From: Sulfurimonas denitrificans DSM 1251
Lineage (GTDB): Bacteria > Campylobacterota > Campylobacteria > Campylobacterales > Sulfurimonadaceae
Length of the DNA stretch: 64,000 nucleotides
Assembly (NCBI RefSeq): GCF_000012965.1
Contig: NC_007575.1
Span: forward strand, 1-64,000
Direction: 5' to 3'
A program made the translations under genes and the position numbers. The first letter of the stretch is position 1. The number at the start of each line of letters is the position of its first letter. Positions 55,698 to 63,768 of the stretch are shown here, in pieces. The notes under the pieces are model-generated. The model had not been told where the DNA came from. It saw nothing but the letters and a program-made list of their open reading frames with translations, and did not search any database.

Positions 55698-56030
55698 TTA
55701 GCCTATTTTATCTTGAGCCTCTTTGATGCTTTGTATCTCCTCTATGATTAGGTTATACATGTAGAGATGTGGGGAGTCTATCTTATGGATTAGTTCTCTA
55801 TATTTTAGATATGTTTGCCACACTTTTTTGGAAGCTTCTACTTTGCCTTTTTTATAAAGCTCGAAACTAACAGAGGCATTAATAAAACCTTTTAGAAGTT
55901 TTATCTCGTCTGAGTCTTCAAATCTTCTCTTAAACCAAAGCAGTTCTATATCTTCATGCGCATCATAAAAATTTTTATTTTTGAGATTCTCAATAAAGGA
56001 ATCGAGCTGTTTTTTATGTTCACTCATCAA
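55698..56030 (-). CDS. DUF309 domain protein
   Basis: This 110-residue all-helical protein has the DUF309 signature (FIENLKNKNFYDAHEDIELLW). DUF309 proteins are small and of unknown function. It overlaps the end of the rhodanese-like gene by 11 bp on the same strand, so it is the last gene of the putative zinc-uptake operon. Confidence 0.8.
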   Translation of the reverse strand: MMSEHKKQLDSFIENLKNKNFYDAHEDIELLWFKRRFEDSDEIKLLKGFINASVSFELYKKGKVEASKKVWQTYLKYRELIHKIDSPHLYMYNLIIEEIQSIKEAQDKIG

Positions 56031-56331
56031 AAATCATCATATTTACTCGCCAGTAGCCTCTGCCGCCTTTTAGTGAGATGCAGTGGTGCTTTGGGAACTT
56101 CTCTTTGTACTCTTTGAGTCTATTTAGTGTAGCTTTTCCGCTATCGCAGTAAAAGACAAAAACACTCCCCTGCGGTTCATTTTTTAATTCATGAGGGTTG
56201 TAAAGTGTTGTATCGGCTTTTTCTATCCCAGAGAGAATAGTATCTATCAAAAGAACTCTTATTCCTTGGGATTCAAGCTCTTTTTTGTTTTGTAAAAACT
56301 CTTTTTGTGTCCACTCATCTGGGAAATTCAT
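56020..56331 (-). CDS. Rhodanese-like domain protein
   Basis: This is a 103-residue single rhodanese-like domain. The strand-loop motif VFVFYCDSGKATLNRLKEY has a Cys in the active-site position (C-D-S-G-K-A), and LKGGRGYW is the usual end of the fold. It would bind or transfer sulfur. The N-terminus is shorter than in standard rhodaneses. It begins 2 bp after the permease gene stop and overlaps DUF309. Confidence 0.75.
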   Translation of the reverse strand: MNFPDEWTQKEFLQNKKELESQGIRVLLIDTILSGIEKADTTLYNPHELKNEPQGSVFVFYCDSGKATLNRLKEYKEKFPKHHCISLKGGRGYWRVNMMIFDE

Positions 56332-56332
56332 G

Positions 56333-57082
56333 TCAATTCTCTAAAGCCTTTTTTGATGCTGCCAAAACTACCAGTGCGGTTAAAAATGCTCCCAAAAAGA
56401 CAACACTGTAACCAGTTGGTAAGTCATAGAAGTATGATATTGTAATTGCGCTTATACTAAAAAACCATCCAAAAATAAAACTCCCAAGCAAAGGCTTTTT
56501 AAAGTTTAAAGAGAGTGCTACAAAAGGAGGAGCGATAAGAAGAACAAAGACTACAAAAACTCCTGCAAGTGAGACAGATGAGGTGACTGTTATTGCTAAG
56601 AGTGAGAAAAATAGAAGCTCTTTTAAAAACCCACTAAGTTTAGGATATATAAAGTAAAGAGCAATAGCAATAAAAGCGTAGATAACTGCACTTTTTGCAA
56701 CTTCCATTGGTGGAGTAAAGAGTATGTCACTTGCAAGAAGTGATTTAAAATGCTCCATTCCCTCAGCAGAGTGAGATAAAACCATCATAATCCCACTAGC
56801 TCCTAAAACATATAAAATCCCAATAAATGCTTCAAGATGAAGTTTTCTTGTAGAGGCAAAGGCTATAAGAAAGGCGCTAAAGAGAGCGAAACTAAGTGTT
56901 AAAAGGTAAAAATGCTCTTCATGAAAATACCCAAGGCTAATTGATGAACCAAGAGCTGCAAACTGAGCTATTGCCAAATCTGTAAAGATAATGCCACGTT
57001 TTAAAATTTCCATACCAAAATAGGAGTGAAGCATAACGAGAATGATTACTAAAACTATTGGAACTAGTAAAATATCTATCAT
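56333..57082 (-). CDS. znuB: ABC-type zinc/manganese permease (ZnuB-like)
   Basis: This is an ABC-3 family membrane permease, 249 residues with seven to eight helices (SYFGMEILKRGIIFTDLAIAQFAALGSSISLGY near the start, SLAGVFVVFVLLIAPPFVALSL in the middle). It would pass divalent metal through the inner membrane. It overlaps the binding-protein gene by 4 bp (ATGA). No ATPase (ZnuC) gene is in the operon. Confidence 0.88.
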   Translation of the reverse strand: MIDILLVPIVLVIILVMLHSYFGMEILKRGIIFTDLAIAQFAALGSSISLGYFHEEHFYLLTLSFALFSAFLIAFASTRKLHLEAFIGILYVLGASGIMMVLSHSAEGMEHFKSLLASDILFTPPMEVAKSAVIYAFIAIALYFIYPKLSGFLKELLFFSLLAITVTSSVSLAGVFVVFVLLIAPPFVALSLNFKKPLLGSFIFGWFFSISAITISYFYDLPTGYSVVFLGAFLTALVVLAASKKALEN

Positions 57083-57957
57083 CTTATTGCACTTGTAAGA
57101 TAATCAAAAAGAGCGCTTAAGTTATCAATACTCTCTAATGCTTCTATATCATGAGGCATTAAAATAACTTTTATACCAGTTTTCTCACTTATAAAATCTG
57201 CTGTTTTTGTAGAGTGATAAACATCATGTAGTATGCAGCAAGGCGAGGCATTTTTTATAAGCTCTATCGTATCTATGGTATGTTTTGAAGAGGGAGGAAT
57301 CCCTGCTAAAGGTTCAATAGTTCCTATGTTTATAATCCCATAAGCTTTGTTGAAATAGGCTAGATTATCATGAAACTGTATAACTTTTAGCCCTTTTTTA
57401 TCGCTCATCTTTTGGCTCCACTCGCTTAGCTTTTCGTTCCACGTTTTTGAAAAATCAGCATAATTTTTCTCATAAACATTTTTATGCTCTGTATCGATTG
57501 AAATTAAAAACTCTTTAATTGTGTTTGCTAGAGAAAGAATGTTTTTTGGATCAAGATGAAAGTGTGGGTTGCCATCTGGATGGATGTCGCCATCTTTTCT
57601 ATCCACATTGCTAGGCTTATCTATAAGCTCTACGTGATGAGATAGATTTAAAAAAGTTGGAGTATTTGGCGAAGTTTTTGGATTTCCTGCACGATTTATT
57701 AGAGGAGGTAGCCAACCTATCTCAAGCTGAGCACCATTCATGATAAGCGCATCAGCATTTCTCATCTTTGCTATAAGTGAAGGGCGTGGGATGATAAAGT
57801 GCGGGTCCCAATTTCCTTGTGCTAAAACAGTTGTTGTTATATGCTCTTTGCCTATTGTTTTGGTAAGTGCCCCAATGTATGGGTAACTAACTGCAATATT
57901 TAGATGAGCTAAGAGTGTTAGCGGTAGAAGTGTTAGTAATGTTAGTAGTTTGTTCAA
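57079..57957 (-). CDS. znuA: ABC-type metal-binding protein (ZnuA-like)
   Basis: This is a periplasmic cluster A-I (ZnuA/TroA) metal-binding protein of 292 residues. After a signal peptide (MNKLLTLLTLLPLTLLA) come the TroA motifs: NWDPHFIIPRPSLIAKMRNADALIMNGAQLE, HFHLDPKN, VIQFHDNLAYF and LHDVYHSTKT. A short His-containing loop (DIHPDGNPHFH) precedes the metal site, which favours zinc. It is downstream of an outer-membrane barrel gene and a triple-hairpin gap. Confidence 0.88.
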   Translation of the reverse strand: MNKLLTLLTLLPLTLLAHLNIAVSYPYIGALTKTIGKEHITTTVLAQGNWDPHFIIPRPSLIAKMRNADALIMNGAQLEIGWLPPLINRAGNPKTSPNTPTFLNLSHHVELIDKPSNVDRKDGDIHPDGNPHFHLDPKNILSLANTIKEFLISIDTEHKNVYEKNYADFSKTWNEKLSEWSQKMSDKKGLKVIQFHDNLAYFNKAYGIINIGTIEPLAGIPPSSKHTIDTIELIKNASPCCILHDVYHSTKTADFISEKTGIKVILMPHDIEALESIDNLSALFDYLTSAIR

Positions 57958-57988
57958 ATGTACTCCAATCTATAATCTTTGTAATTCT

Positions 57989-58007
57989 CGAAAAACATAG
58001 TTTTTCG
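57989..58007 (-). other. Hairpin 3 of 3 before znuA
   Basis: CGAAAAAC and GTTTTTCG form a perfect 8-bp stem with a 3-base loop, 32 bp before the znuA start codon. Confidence 0.5.
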
Positions 58008-58021
58008 TAACTTTATGGGTT

Positions 58022-58043
58022 GGAAGGGACTTTAGTCCCTCCC
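58022..58043 (-). other. Hairpin 2 of 3 before znuA
   Basis: AGGGAC and GTCCCT pair around a TTTA loop, extended by a GG/CC pair across one mismatch. Two of its bases overlap hairpin 1, so the outer pairs are exclusive. Confidence 0.5.
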
Positions 58044-58071
58044 ATTAAAACGGACGTATTCATTTTAATGG
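58042..58071 (-). other. Hairpin 1 of 3 after the barrel gene
   Basis: CCATTAAAA and TTTTAATGG form a perfect 9-bp stem with a 12-base loop, starting 7 bp beyond the barrel gene stop. Confidence 0.5.
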
Positions 58072-58077
58072 AAATAA

Positions 58078-59361
58078 TTAAAACGAGTGTGCTGCGTGTG
58101 CACCGATTGAGATATTTGCTTGAAGAATAATTGTGTTGATTTTTTCTCTCTCTCCATCTTCGTTGAACATTGCATAATCTTGGCTGTACTGGAGTCTAAA
58201 TCTTGCAAATTCGCTTGTGTGGTACTCTATCATCGCTGTGTATTTGTCAAGGTTATCAGGCTGCTCTACATCTAAACCTGCTTTTGTTACATCATTTTTA
58301 AGGATGGTATCGTATCTTACGCCAATTTTCCAGTTTTTGTCATGTGTGTAGATAAGTTGAGAGTAGAGACCGCCCTGTTTTTTAACTATTAAAGGAGAGA
58401 CAAAATTACCAAGAGTATTGTTAGCATATTGTGTACCATCAAGCTCTCTTTGTAGATATTCACTCTGCCATTTTATAGAGCTGTATGAGTCTAGTGCGTG
58501 CAGAAGTACAAAATCAGCGCCATAGAGTTTTGCATCACCACTAAATACATGTGGACCCTCTTCATCTTGGCTATGGTCTATTCTTGATTCGCCTTGCGCA
58601 TAAGAGATGCCGCCAAGAAGCGTTGTGCTCCCTATGTCATGTGACGCTTTGATGTATCCTACATAAAGAGATGCCCCATCATTTCCTTCTACTGTATCAG
58701 GGTTTGCCGCTGGATTTATCACTGTTAAATCAACAGTCTCTTTTCCAAACATCTGCTCATTTTCGCCTTGAAGAATCTCAAAACCTGCCATTAGATAAAA
58801 AGGTGTTGGAGCTGTCCACTGGATTTGCGCACCAACTTCATTGATACCATGCATTCCCAAAAATGCCTCATAAACAAGCGGCATATCTGCAAAATCCCAA
58901 GCGTGGTGATGTTGCTCGTTGAGGTAGCCAAAGTTTGAGTTAAACTTTCCGCCCTTTACTTTTGTGCCATAACCCAGAGCATTTGAGGTAAAGAAAAGCT
59001 CTTCAATCTCAACACCATTTTCAGAGAAGTGAAATACGCCATCCATCGTAAAAAATGGATCAACCGAGCTTGAGAGTACAAGCTCTGCATAGTTTAGATT
59101 AAAGCCGTTGTTTGCATTGTAAGTTGCATGATTATCATCTCCGTGAGAGTGAGAACCTATAAGACCATGTGCAATACCAGGAACTTCTAAGTGCCCTACA
59201 TGAGTGTCTTTTACATTTCTATCAACATAAGAAGCATCCATAATTAAAGAGATGTCTGGAATAAATTTTGACTGATCAAAAGTTCTTTTCTCAACTGGCA
59301 GTATTTCTGCACCATAAACCAAAGCCGTGCATAGAGCACTTGATAATAATATTTTTTTCAT
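58078..59361 (-). CDS. Outer membrane barrel protein, probable zinc-uptake component
   Basis: This is a 427-residue predicted outer-membrane barrel. A signal peptide (MKKILLSSALCTALVYG) and an N-terminal segment rich in His (HGLIGSHSHGDDNH, about 65-80; NEQHHHAWDF) precede regular amphipathic strands. It ends IGAHAAHSF with a terminal Phe. It is not a TonB-dependent receptor, because there is no plug. A metal-chelating porin that feeds the downstream ZnuA/ZnuB pair is inferred from His content and context. Its ribosome site (AGGAT, 9 bases from ATG) lies in an inverted repeat with the end of the upstream gene. Confidence 0.75.
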   Translation of the reverse strand: MKKILLSSALCTALVYGAEILPVEKRTFDQSKFIPDISLIMDASYVDRNVKDTHVGHLEVPGIAHGLIGSHSHGDDNHATYNANNGFNLNYAELVLSSSVDPFFTMDGVFHFSENGVEIEELFFTSNALGYGTKVKGGKFNSNFGYLNEQHHHAWDFADMPLVYEAFLGMHGINEVGAQIQWTAPTPFYLMAGFEILQGENEQMFGKETVDLTVINPAANPDTVEGNDGASLYVGYIKASHDIGSTTLLGGISYAQGESRIDHSQDEEGPHVFSGDAKLYGADFVLLHALDSYSSIKWQSEYLQRELDGTQYANNTLGNFVSPLIVKKQGGLYSQLIYTHDKNWKIGVRYDTILKNDVTKAGLDVEQPDNLDKYTAMIEYHTSEFARFRLQYSQDYAMFNEDGEREKINTIILQANISIGAHAAHSF

Positions 59362-59367
59362 AATTTT

Positions 59368-59430
59368 CTATCCTAATAGATTATATTTTCGTATTTGTAA
59401 TAATTGTTTTTTTGTTGGAGTTTAGGATAG
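59368..59430 (-). promoter_or_regulatory. 9-bp inverted repeat that would mask the barrel gene ribosome site
   Basis: On the minus-strand RNA, CTATCCTAA (last two codons and stop of the 88-residue gene) is complementary to TTAGGATAG, which contains the AGGAT ribosome site of the barrel gene. The 45-base loop also holds a TATAAT. Ribosomes finishing the upstream gene would open the stem. Confidence 0.55.
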
Positions 59431-59688
59431 TTTTGGCGGAGCGCGGTTTTGGTTTGAATTGGTTTGAATATAAAAGTAAGAGATTGGAGCATTGTGGGCA
59501 ATAGCTTCAAAATGAAAAAGCTCAACATCGCTAAGAGATATAACCGCATCATCTGAGACTAAATTGTGATTTATTGTACAAACAAGACATGATGCGCTAT
59601 CGTTGTGTACAATATGCTCCACTTCGTGAATAGCAGCAAAGCTAGTAACAATTGCAAAGAGTATGGAGAGTAGTATATTTAATTTCAT
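59422..59688 (-). CDS. Small His/Cys-containing exported protein (DUF2607/DUF2946-like)
   Basis: This 88-residue protein has a signal peptide (MKLNILLSILFAIVTSFA). The mature start AAIHEVEHIVHNDSASCLVCTINHN holds His residues and a CxxC pair in a spacing seen in small DUF2607/DUF2946-type proteins found beside metal-uptake genes. It could be a periplasmic metal chaperone. It is the first gene of the cluster, directly before the barrel gene. The ribosome site (AGGG) is only two bases from the ATG, so translation is likely weak. Confidence 0.65.
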   Translation of the reverse strand: MKLNILLSILFAIVTSFAAIHEVEHIVHNDSASCLVCTINHNLVSDDAVISLSDVELFHFEAIAHNAPISYFYIQTNSNQNRAPPKLS

Positions 59689-59898
59689 CGCCCTAATATT
59701 ATCATAAATTCTTAACTAAAAAATAAAAAGCGTCTAAAAAAATTCTCAATTACTACTCTGTTTTTTCAAGATTTTATCTTCTTAAGTACTCTAAAATATT
59801 TCAACATGTTAGTATAAATTGAACTATGAACTTTAATTGCTAATGTGTTAGACTACACCAATTTTTTCAGAGTCACATACCTAATTTGGAGTTATTGA

Positions 59899-60195
59899 AT
59901 GAGACGAGTAGTACTTTTATCTGTGTTAGTGTTATCACTGTTTTTATCTGGATGTTCTAGCAAAGATGAGTTAAAACCTAAAAAAAAGTCATATTTTTAC
60001 TTTAGCGGCAAGGCTGATAATGTAGAAATTCGCATAGATGAAGGTACTAAATTTGATATAGTTGCTTCAAAAAAGAGCCTCTACTCCATTGATGAGGGAG
60101 CGCATGTGATTGAGATATTTAGAAAAAATCAGATGATACTTAAGTATAACTTCGTTTTTGAAGCAGACAGAGTAAAAGAGATAGAGCTTCGTTAG
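59899..60195 (+). CDS. Small lipoprotein of unknown function
   Basis: This is a 98-residue predicted lipoprotein with lipobox LFLSGC (Cys19). A Lys-rich linker (KDELKPKKKSY) is followed by a compact beta-rich segment (FYFSGKADNVEIRIDEGTKFDIV). No family is recognised. It sits 5 bp upstream of pta in the same direction, so it is probably co-transcribed, perhaps only by position. Confidence 0.7.
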   Translation: MRRVVLLSVLVLSLFLSGCSSKDELKPKKKSYFYFSGKADNVEIRIDEGTKFDIVASKKSLYSIDEGAHVIEIFRKNQMILKYNFVFEADRVKEIELR

Positions 60196-60200
60196 GGTAG

Positions 60201-62282
60201 ATGATGAATGTACAATCGCTTTATATCTTGGCACTAGAAAAAAATGTAGGCTCTCTTTTTATAACCATGGGAATTATGGAGATATTAAAGAGAAATATAA
60301 ATAAAGTTGCTTTTTTTCGTCCAATTATCACCGATAAAAATGTAGTAGATAAAGATATAGAGTTTATCTCACAAAGATACAATTTAGAGATGAGTTATGA
60401 GGAGTGTTACGGATTTGATTTGAGTGAGGTTGATGCAATTATCGCTTCAAGTGGAGTTGATGAGCTTATTATGAGAGTTGTTGAGAAATTTAAAAAACTT
60501 CAAGAACGTTATGAGTTTATACTTTGTGAGGGTATTGCTCGTTCTTTGTTTACATCAAATTCAAATCATAACTTAAACGCACTACTTGCCCAAAATTTTG
60601 GCTCATCTATCATAACCATTTTTAGTGCAAAAGAGCACTCACCTCTAGAAGTATATGAGAGCATCGCCATAGAGAAACAGAACCTTCTCTCTTTAGATAT
60701 TCCTTGTTTTAATATGTTTGTTAGTAGAGTTGATGAGCAAAGTTATCTGGACTTAAAGCGTGTGCTAAAAGATTACTCTTCAAATATCTCTTTTTTAAAA
60801 GAGTTGCCAGAGCTTGATGTACTTACTTTAGAGGATGTCGTTGAGACTCTTGATGTTAAAAAAATAGTTTTTTCTCAAAATGATAATGCAAGGGCAGTTC
60901 GTGGTTTTTTCGTCGCTTCTTTGGGAGTTGACGAGTTTTTAGATGAGATAAAAGATGATGATTTGGTTATAGTAGATGCAAAGAGGTCAGATATCATTTT
61001 AGCTCTTATAGCCTCATTTTACTCAAAAGAGTATCCAAAAATCAGTGCAGCTCTTTTTGTGGGCGATTCAGAACTTACTCAAAGTCTCAAAAAGCTTATT
61101 TTAGGACTCCATGAGTATAAAATTCCATTTTTAAGTATAAAGAGCAATACATTTGAGAGTGTAAAAAAACTGCTACATGTATATCCGCGCCTTAGAGTAA
61201 AGAGTGAGCGAAAGATAGCTCTAGCACTTGGACTCTTTAGTGCAAGTGTTGATATAACTGCGTTTGAGCAGAAGATAAAAGTACAAAATAGCGATGTTAT
61301 GACGCCAATAATGTTTCAATATAAACTATTTGAAATGGCACGCAAAAAGAAGAAAAATATAGTTCTGCCAGAGAGTAGTGATGAGAGAATTTTAAGAGCA
61401 GCTGAGATAGTTCTTCGTCGTGATGTAGCTGATATCACTCTTTTGGGTAAAGAAGAAGAGATACGCGAACATTGTCAGAAACTTGGGCTAGACATAAGTA
61501 AAGCAACAATAATAGACCATAAAAAATCCAAGCGCCTAGAAGAGTTCAGCAATCTTTTTTATGAGATGAGAAAAGCCAAAGGGATAACACTTAAAGCTGC
61601 AAGAGATGCCATGATGCACAGAAACTATTTTGCAACAATGATGGTACATGTAGGATTGGCGGATGGTATGGTAAGCGGAGCAATTCACTCAACAGCTGAC
61701 ACTCTAAGACCAGCACTCCAGATAATAAAAACAACATCAGATGTTGAGATAGTATCAAGTATCTTTTTTATGTGTCTAAAAACCAAAATTTTGATATATG
61801 GTGATTGTGCTCTAAATCAAAATCCAAATGCAAAAGAACTGGCTCAAATAGCAATATCAAGCGCAAAAACAGCGGAGCTTTTTGATATCACGCCAAAGGT
61901 GGCGATGCTCTCATACTCAACTGGAGAGAGTGGAAGTGGCGCAGATGTGGATAAGGTAAGAGAGGCTACTATGATTGTAAAAGCATTAAGGAGCGACCTT
62001 GAAATTGATGGTCCATTGCAGTATGACGCAGCTGTTGATAAAAGTGTAGCCTCCATGAAACTTCCAAACTCAAAGGTAGCTGGAGAGGCAAATGTCTTTA
62101 TATTTCCAGATTTAAATACAGGCAATAACACCTACAAAGCTGTAGAACGCTCAAGCGGTGCATTAGCAATTGGACCGATTTTGCAAGGACTTAAAAAACC
62201 TGTAAATGATTTGAGTCGTGGATGCAGTGAAGCTGATGTGCTAAATACCATTTTAATAACCGCAATTCAGGCAAATATGTGA
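60201..62282 (+). CDS. pta: Phosphate acetyltransferase with N-terminal DRTGG/P-loop part
   Basis: Pta interconverts acetyl-CoA and acetyl phosphate. The 693-residue, long-form enzyme has a P-loop-like N-terminal part (about 1-200), a DRTGG domain (about 210-310), and the catalytic C-terminal PTA_PTB domain (about 365-690, VLPESSDERILRAAEIV, MLSYSTGESGSGADVDKV, VAGEANVFIFPDLNTGNN). The P-loop Gly-rich motif at the N-terminus is degenerate (ALEKNVGSLFITMG). It overlaps ackA by 4 bp. Confidence 0.95.
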   Translation: MMNVQSLYILALEKNVGSLFITMGIMEILKRNINKVAFFRPIITDKNVVDKDIEFISQRYNLEMSYEECYGFDLSEVDAIIASSGVDELIMRVVEKFKKLQERYEFILCEGIARSLFTSNSNHNLNALLAQNFGSSIITIFSAKEHSPLEVYESIAIEKQNLLSLDIPCFNMFVSRVDEQSYLDLKRVLKDYSSNISFLKELPELDVLTLEDVVETLDVKKIVFSQNDNARAVRGFFVASLGVDEFLDEIKDDDLVIVDAKRSDIILALIASFYSKEYPKISAALFVGDSELTQSLKKLILGLHEYKIPFLSIKSNTFESVKKLLHVYPRLRVKSERKIALALGLFSASVDITAFEQKIKVQNSDVMTPIMFQYKLFEMARKKKKNIVLPESSDERILRAAEIVLRRDVADITLLGKEEEIREHCQKLGLDISKATIIDHKKSKRLEEFSNLFYEMRKAKGITLKAARDAMMHRNYFATMMVHVGLADGMVSGAIHSTADTLRPALQIIKTTSDVEIVSSIFFMCLKTKILIYGDCALNQNPNAKELAQIAISSAKTAELFDITPKVAMLSYSTGESGSGADVDKVREATMIVKALRSDLEIDGPLQYDAAVDKSVASMKLPNSKVAGEANVFIFPDLNTGNNTYKAVERSSGALAIGPILQGLKKPVNDLSRGCSEADVLNTILITAIQANM

Positions 62283-63448
62283 AAATAGCAGTAATAAACT
62301 CAGGAAGTTCTTCTATAAAATTTAAACTCTATTTGATGCCACAGAGCATAGTTTTAGCACATGTACATGTAGAAAAAATTGGCGAGACATCATCAAAAAT
62401 AACTTTTAGGCATACAGATAAAAAAGAGGTGTTTAGCAATAAAATAGACACTCATCATGAAGGGCTAAGGGTTATAAATGATATTTTAAAAGAATATCAG
62501 ATAATAGAGCACTTCTCTTCACTTGATGCAATAGCTCATAGAGTAGTTCATGGTGGCGACTTCTTTAAAAGTGCAACACTCATTAATGAGGATGTGATTT
62601 ATAAAATAAGAGAGTTAATTCCACTCTCCCCACTTCATAACAGAGCAAATTTAGAGGGTATTTTAGTAAGTCTTAAAAAAGCTCCAAGCGTTCCTCAAAT
62701 TGCTGTTTTTGACACATCATTTCACGCAAGTTTGCCAAAAGAAGCATACTTATATGCTCTGCCTTATGAGCTTTATAAAGAGCATAAAATCAGAAGATTT
62801 GGTTTTCATGGAATATCACATGCGTATGTTTTGAAAAAGGTAGCGCAAGAGATGCAAAAAAACTTGCATGGGCTAAATATGATAACGCTTCATTTGGGAA
62901 ATGGCTCAAGTGCATGTGCTATAAGAAATGGAAAAAGCGTTGATACTTCTATGGGATTTACTCCGCTTGAAGGGCTTGTTATGGGAAGCAGAAGCGGAGA
63001 TATAGACCCTCAAATAGTTATCTACCTTCAAAAAGAGTTAGGTTATGGTTTGGATGAGGTAGAAGAACTCCTAAACAGACACTCAGGACTCATAGGCGTT
63101 TGTGGAGAGATTGATTTAAGAGAGATTATCAAAAGGGATGATGAACTCTCACATGTAGCTCTTGATATGATGACAAGAAGAGTCAAAAAGTATATAGGAG
63201 CCTACATGGCACTCTTGGGAAGAGTTGATGCTATCGCTTTTTGTGCAGGCATAGGCGAGAACTCTTCAGAGGTAAGAGAGAAGATACTTAAAAATCTTGA
63301 ACTATTTGGAATAGAGTTAGACACTAAAGCAAATGAGAAAAATCTAACAAAAATCTCAAAACAAACAAGTAAAATAGAGGTTTTTGTTATAAATACAGAT
63401 GAAGAGTTAGAGATAGCCCTAGAAGCAGAGGCTCTGCTAAGAGCTTAA
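62279..63448 (+). CDS. ackA: Acetate kinase
   Basis: AckA converts acetyl phosphate and ADP to acetate and ATP. The 389-residue protein shows VINSGSSSIKFKLY, AHRVVHGGDFF, FDTSFHASLP, RFGFHGISHAYV, HLGNGSSACAI and DTSMGFTPLEGLVMGSRSGDIDP, all normal for the family. The start is GTG at 62279 overlapping the pta stop (ATGTGA). Its 3' end overlaps the convergent small-protein gene by 4 bp. Confidence 0.96.
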   Translation: MKIAVINSGSSSIKFKLYLMPQSIVLAHVHVEKIGETSSKITFRHTDKKEVFSNKIDTHHEGLRVINDILKEYQIIEHFSSLDAIAHRVVHGGDFFKSATLINEDVIYKIRELIPLSPLHNRANLEGILVSLKKAPSVPQIAVFDTSFHASLPKEAYLYALPYELYKEHKIRRFGFHGISHAYVLKKVAQEMQKNLHGLNMITLHLGNGSSACAIRNGKSVDTSMGFTPLEGLVMGSRSGDIDPQIVIYLQKELGYGLDEVEELLNRHSGLIGVCGEIDLREIIKRDDELSHVALDMMTRRVKKYIGAYMALLGRVDAIAFCAGIGENSSEVREKILKNLELFGIELDTKANEKNLTKISKQTSKIEVFVINTDEELEIALEAEALLRA

Positions 63449-63768
63449 TCTCTGATAAAATCAGAACCTCTTTGTGTTAGCACAAGTGTTAGTCCATCGC
63501 TTTGAACTTCCATAAAACCGTTGTTGATAAGCTCATCCATCGCTTTTTTAAGAGCATCATTTTGTTTAGCATCTAATTTTGCTATGACATTACTAACAAC
63601 ATCTTGTTTGCTCATAATCTGACCGACGCTATTGCGTTTTTTAAACCACTGCAAAAACATCTCTTTGACCTCATTTTTTGGAGCGCTCTCTAAAGGCTTA
63701 TCTTTAGGAAATTTTTTAGTTGTGTTACTTTGATTTGTCTTGATTTGCTTTTTTTGTGATGGTTTCAT
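63445..63768 (-). CDS. Small basic protein with winged-helix-like C-terminus
   Basis: This 107-residue protein starts at ATG 63768 (MKPSQKKQIKTNQ). The longer frame to 63813 adds 15 residues outside the conserved part. A Lys-rich disordered start (about 1-35) leads into helices and a turn (ALKKAMDELINNGFMEVQSDGLTLVLTQRGSDFI) that resemble a winged helix. No family is recognised and its DNA or RNA target is unknown. It is convergent with ackA. Confidence 0.65.
   Translation of the reverse strand: MKPSQKKQIKTNQSNTTKKFPKDKPLESAPKNEVKEMFLQWFKKRNSVGQIMSKQDVVSNVIAKLDAKQNDALKKAMDELINNGFMEVQSDGLTLVLTQRGSDFIRD

Noticed and set aside
59693-59715. Possible Fur/Zur box (GATAAT-ATTA) upstream of the zinc cluster
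   Set aside because: It has too few matches to a 19-bp Fur or Zur consensus, and GATAAT may simply be the -10. It cannot be claimed without a motif scan.
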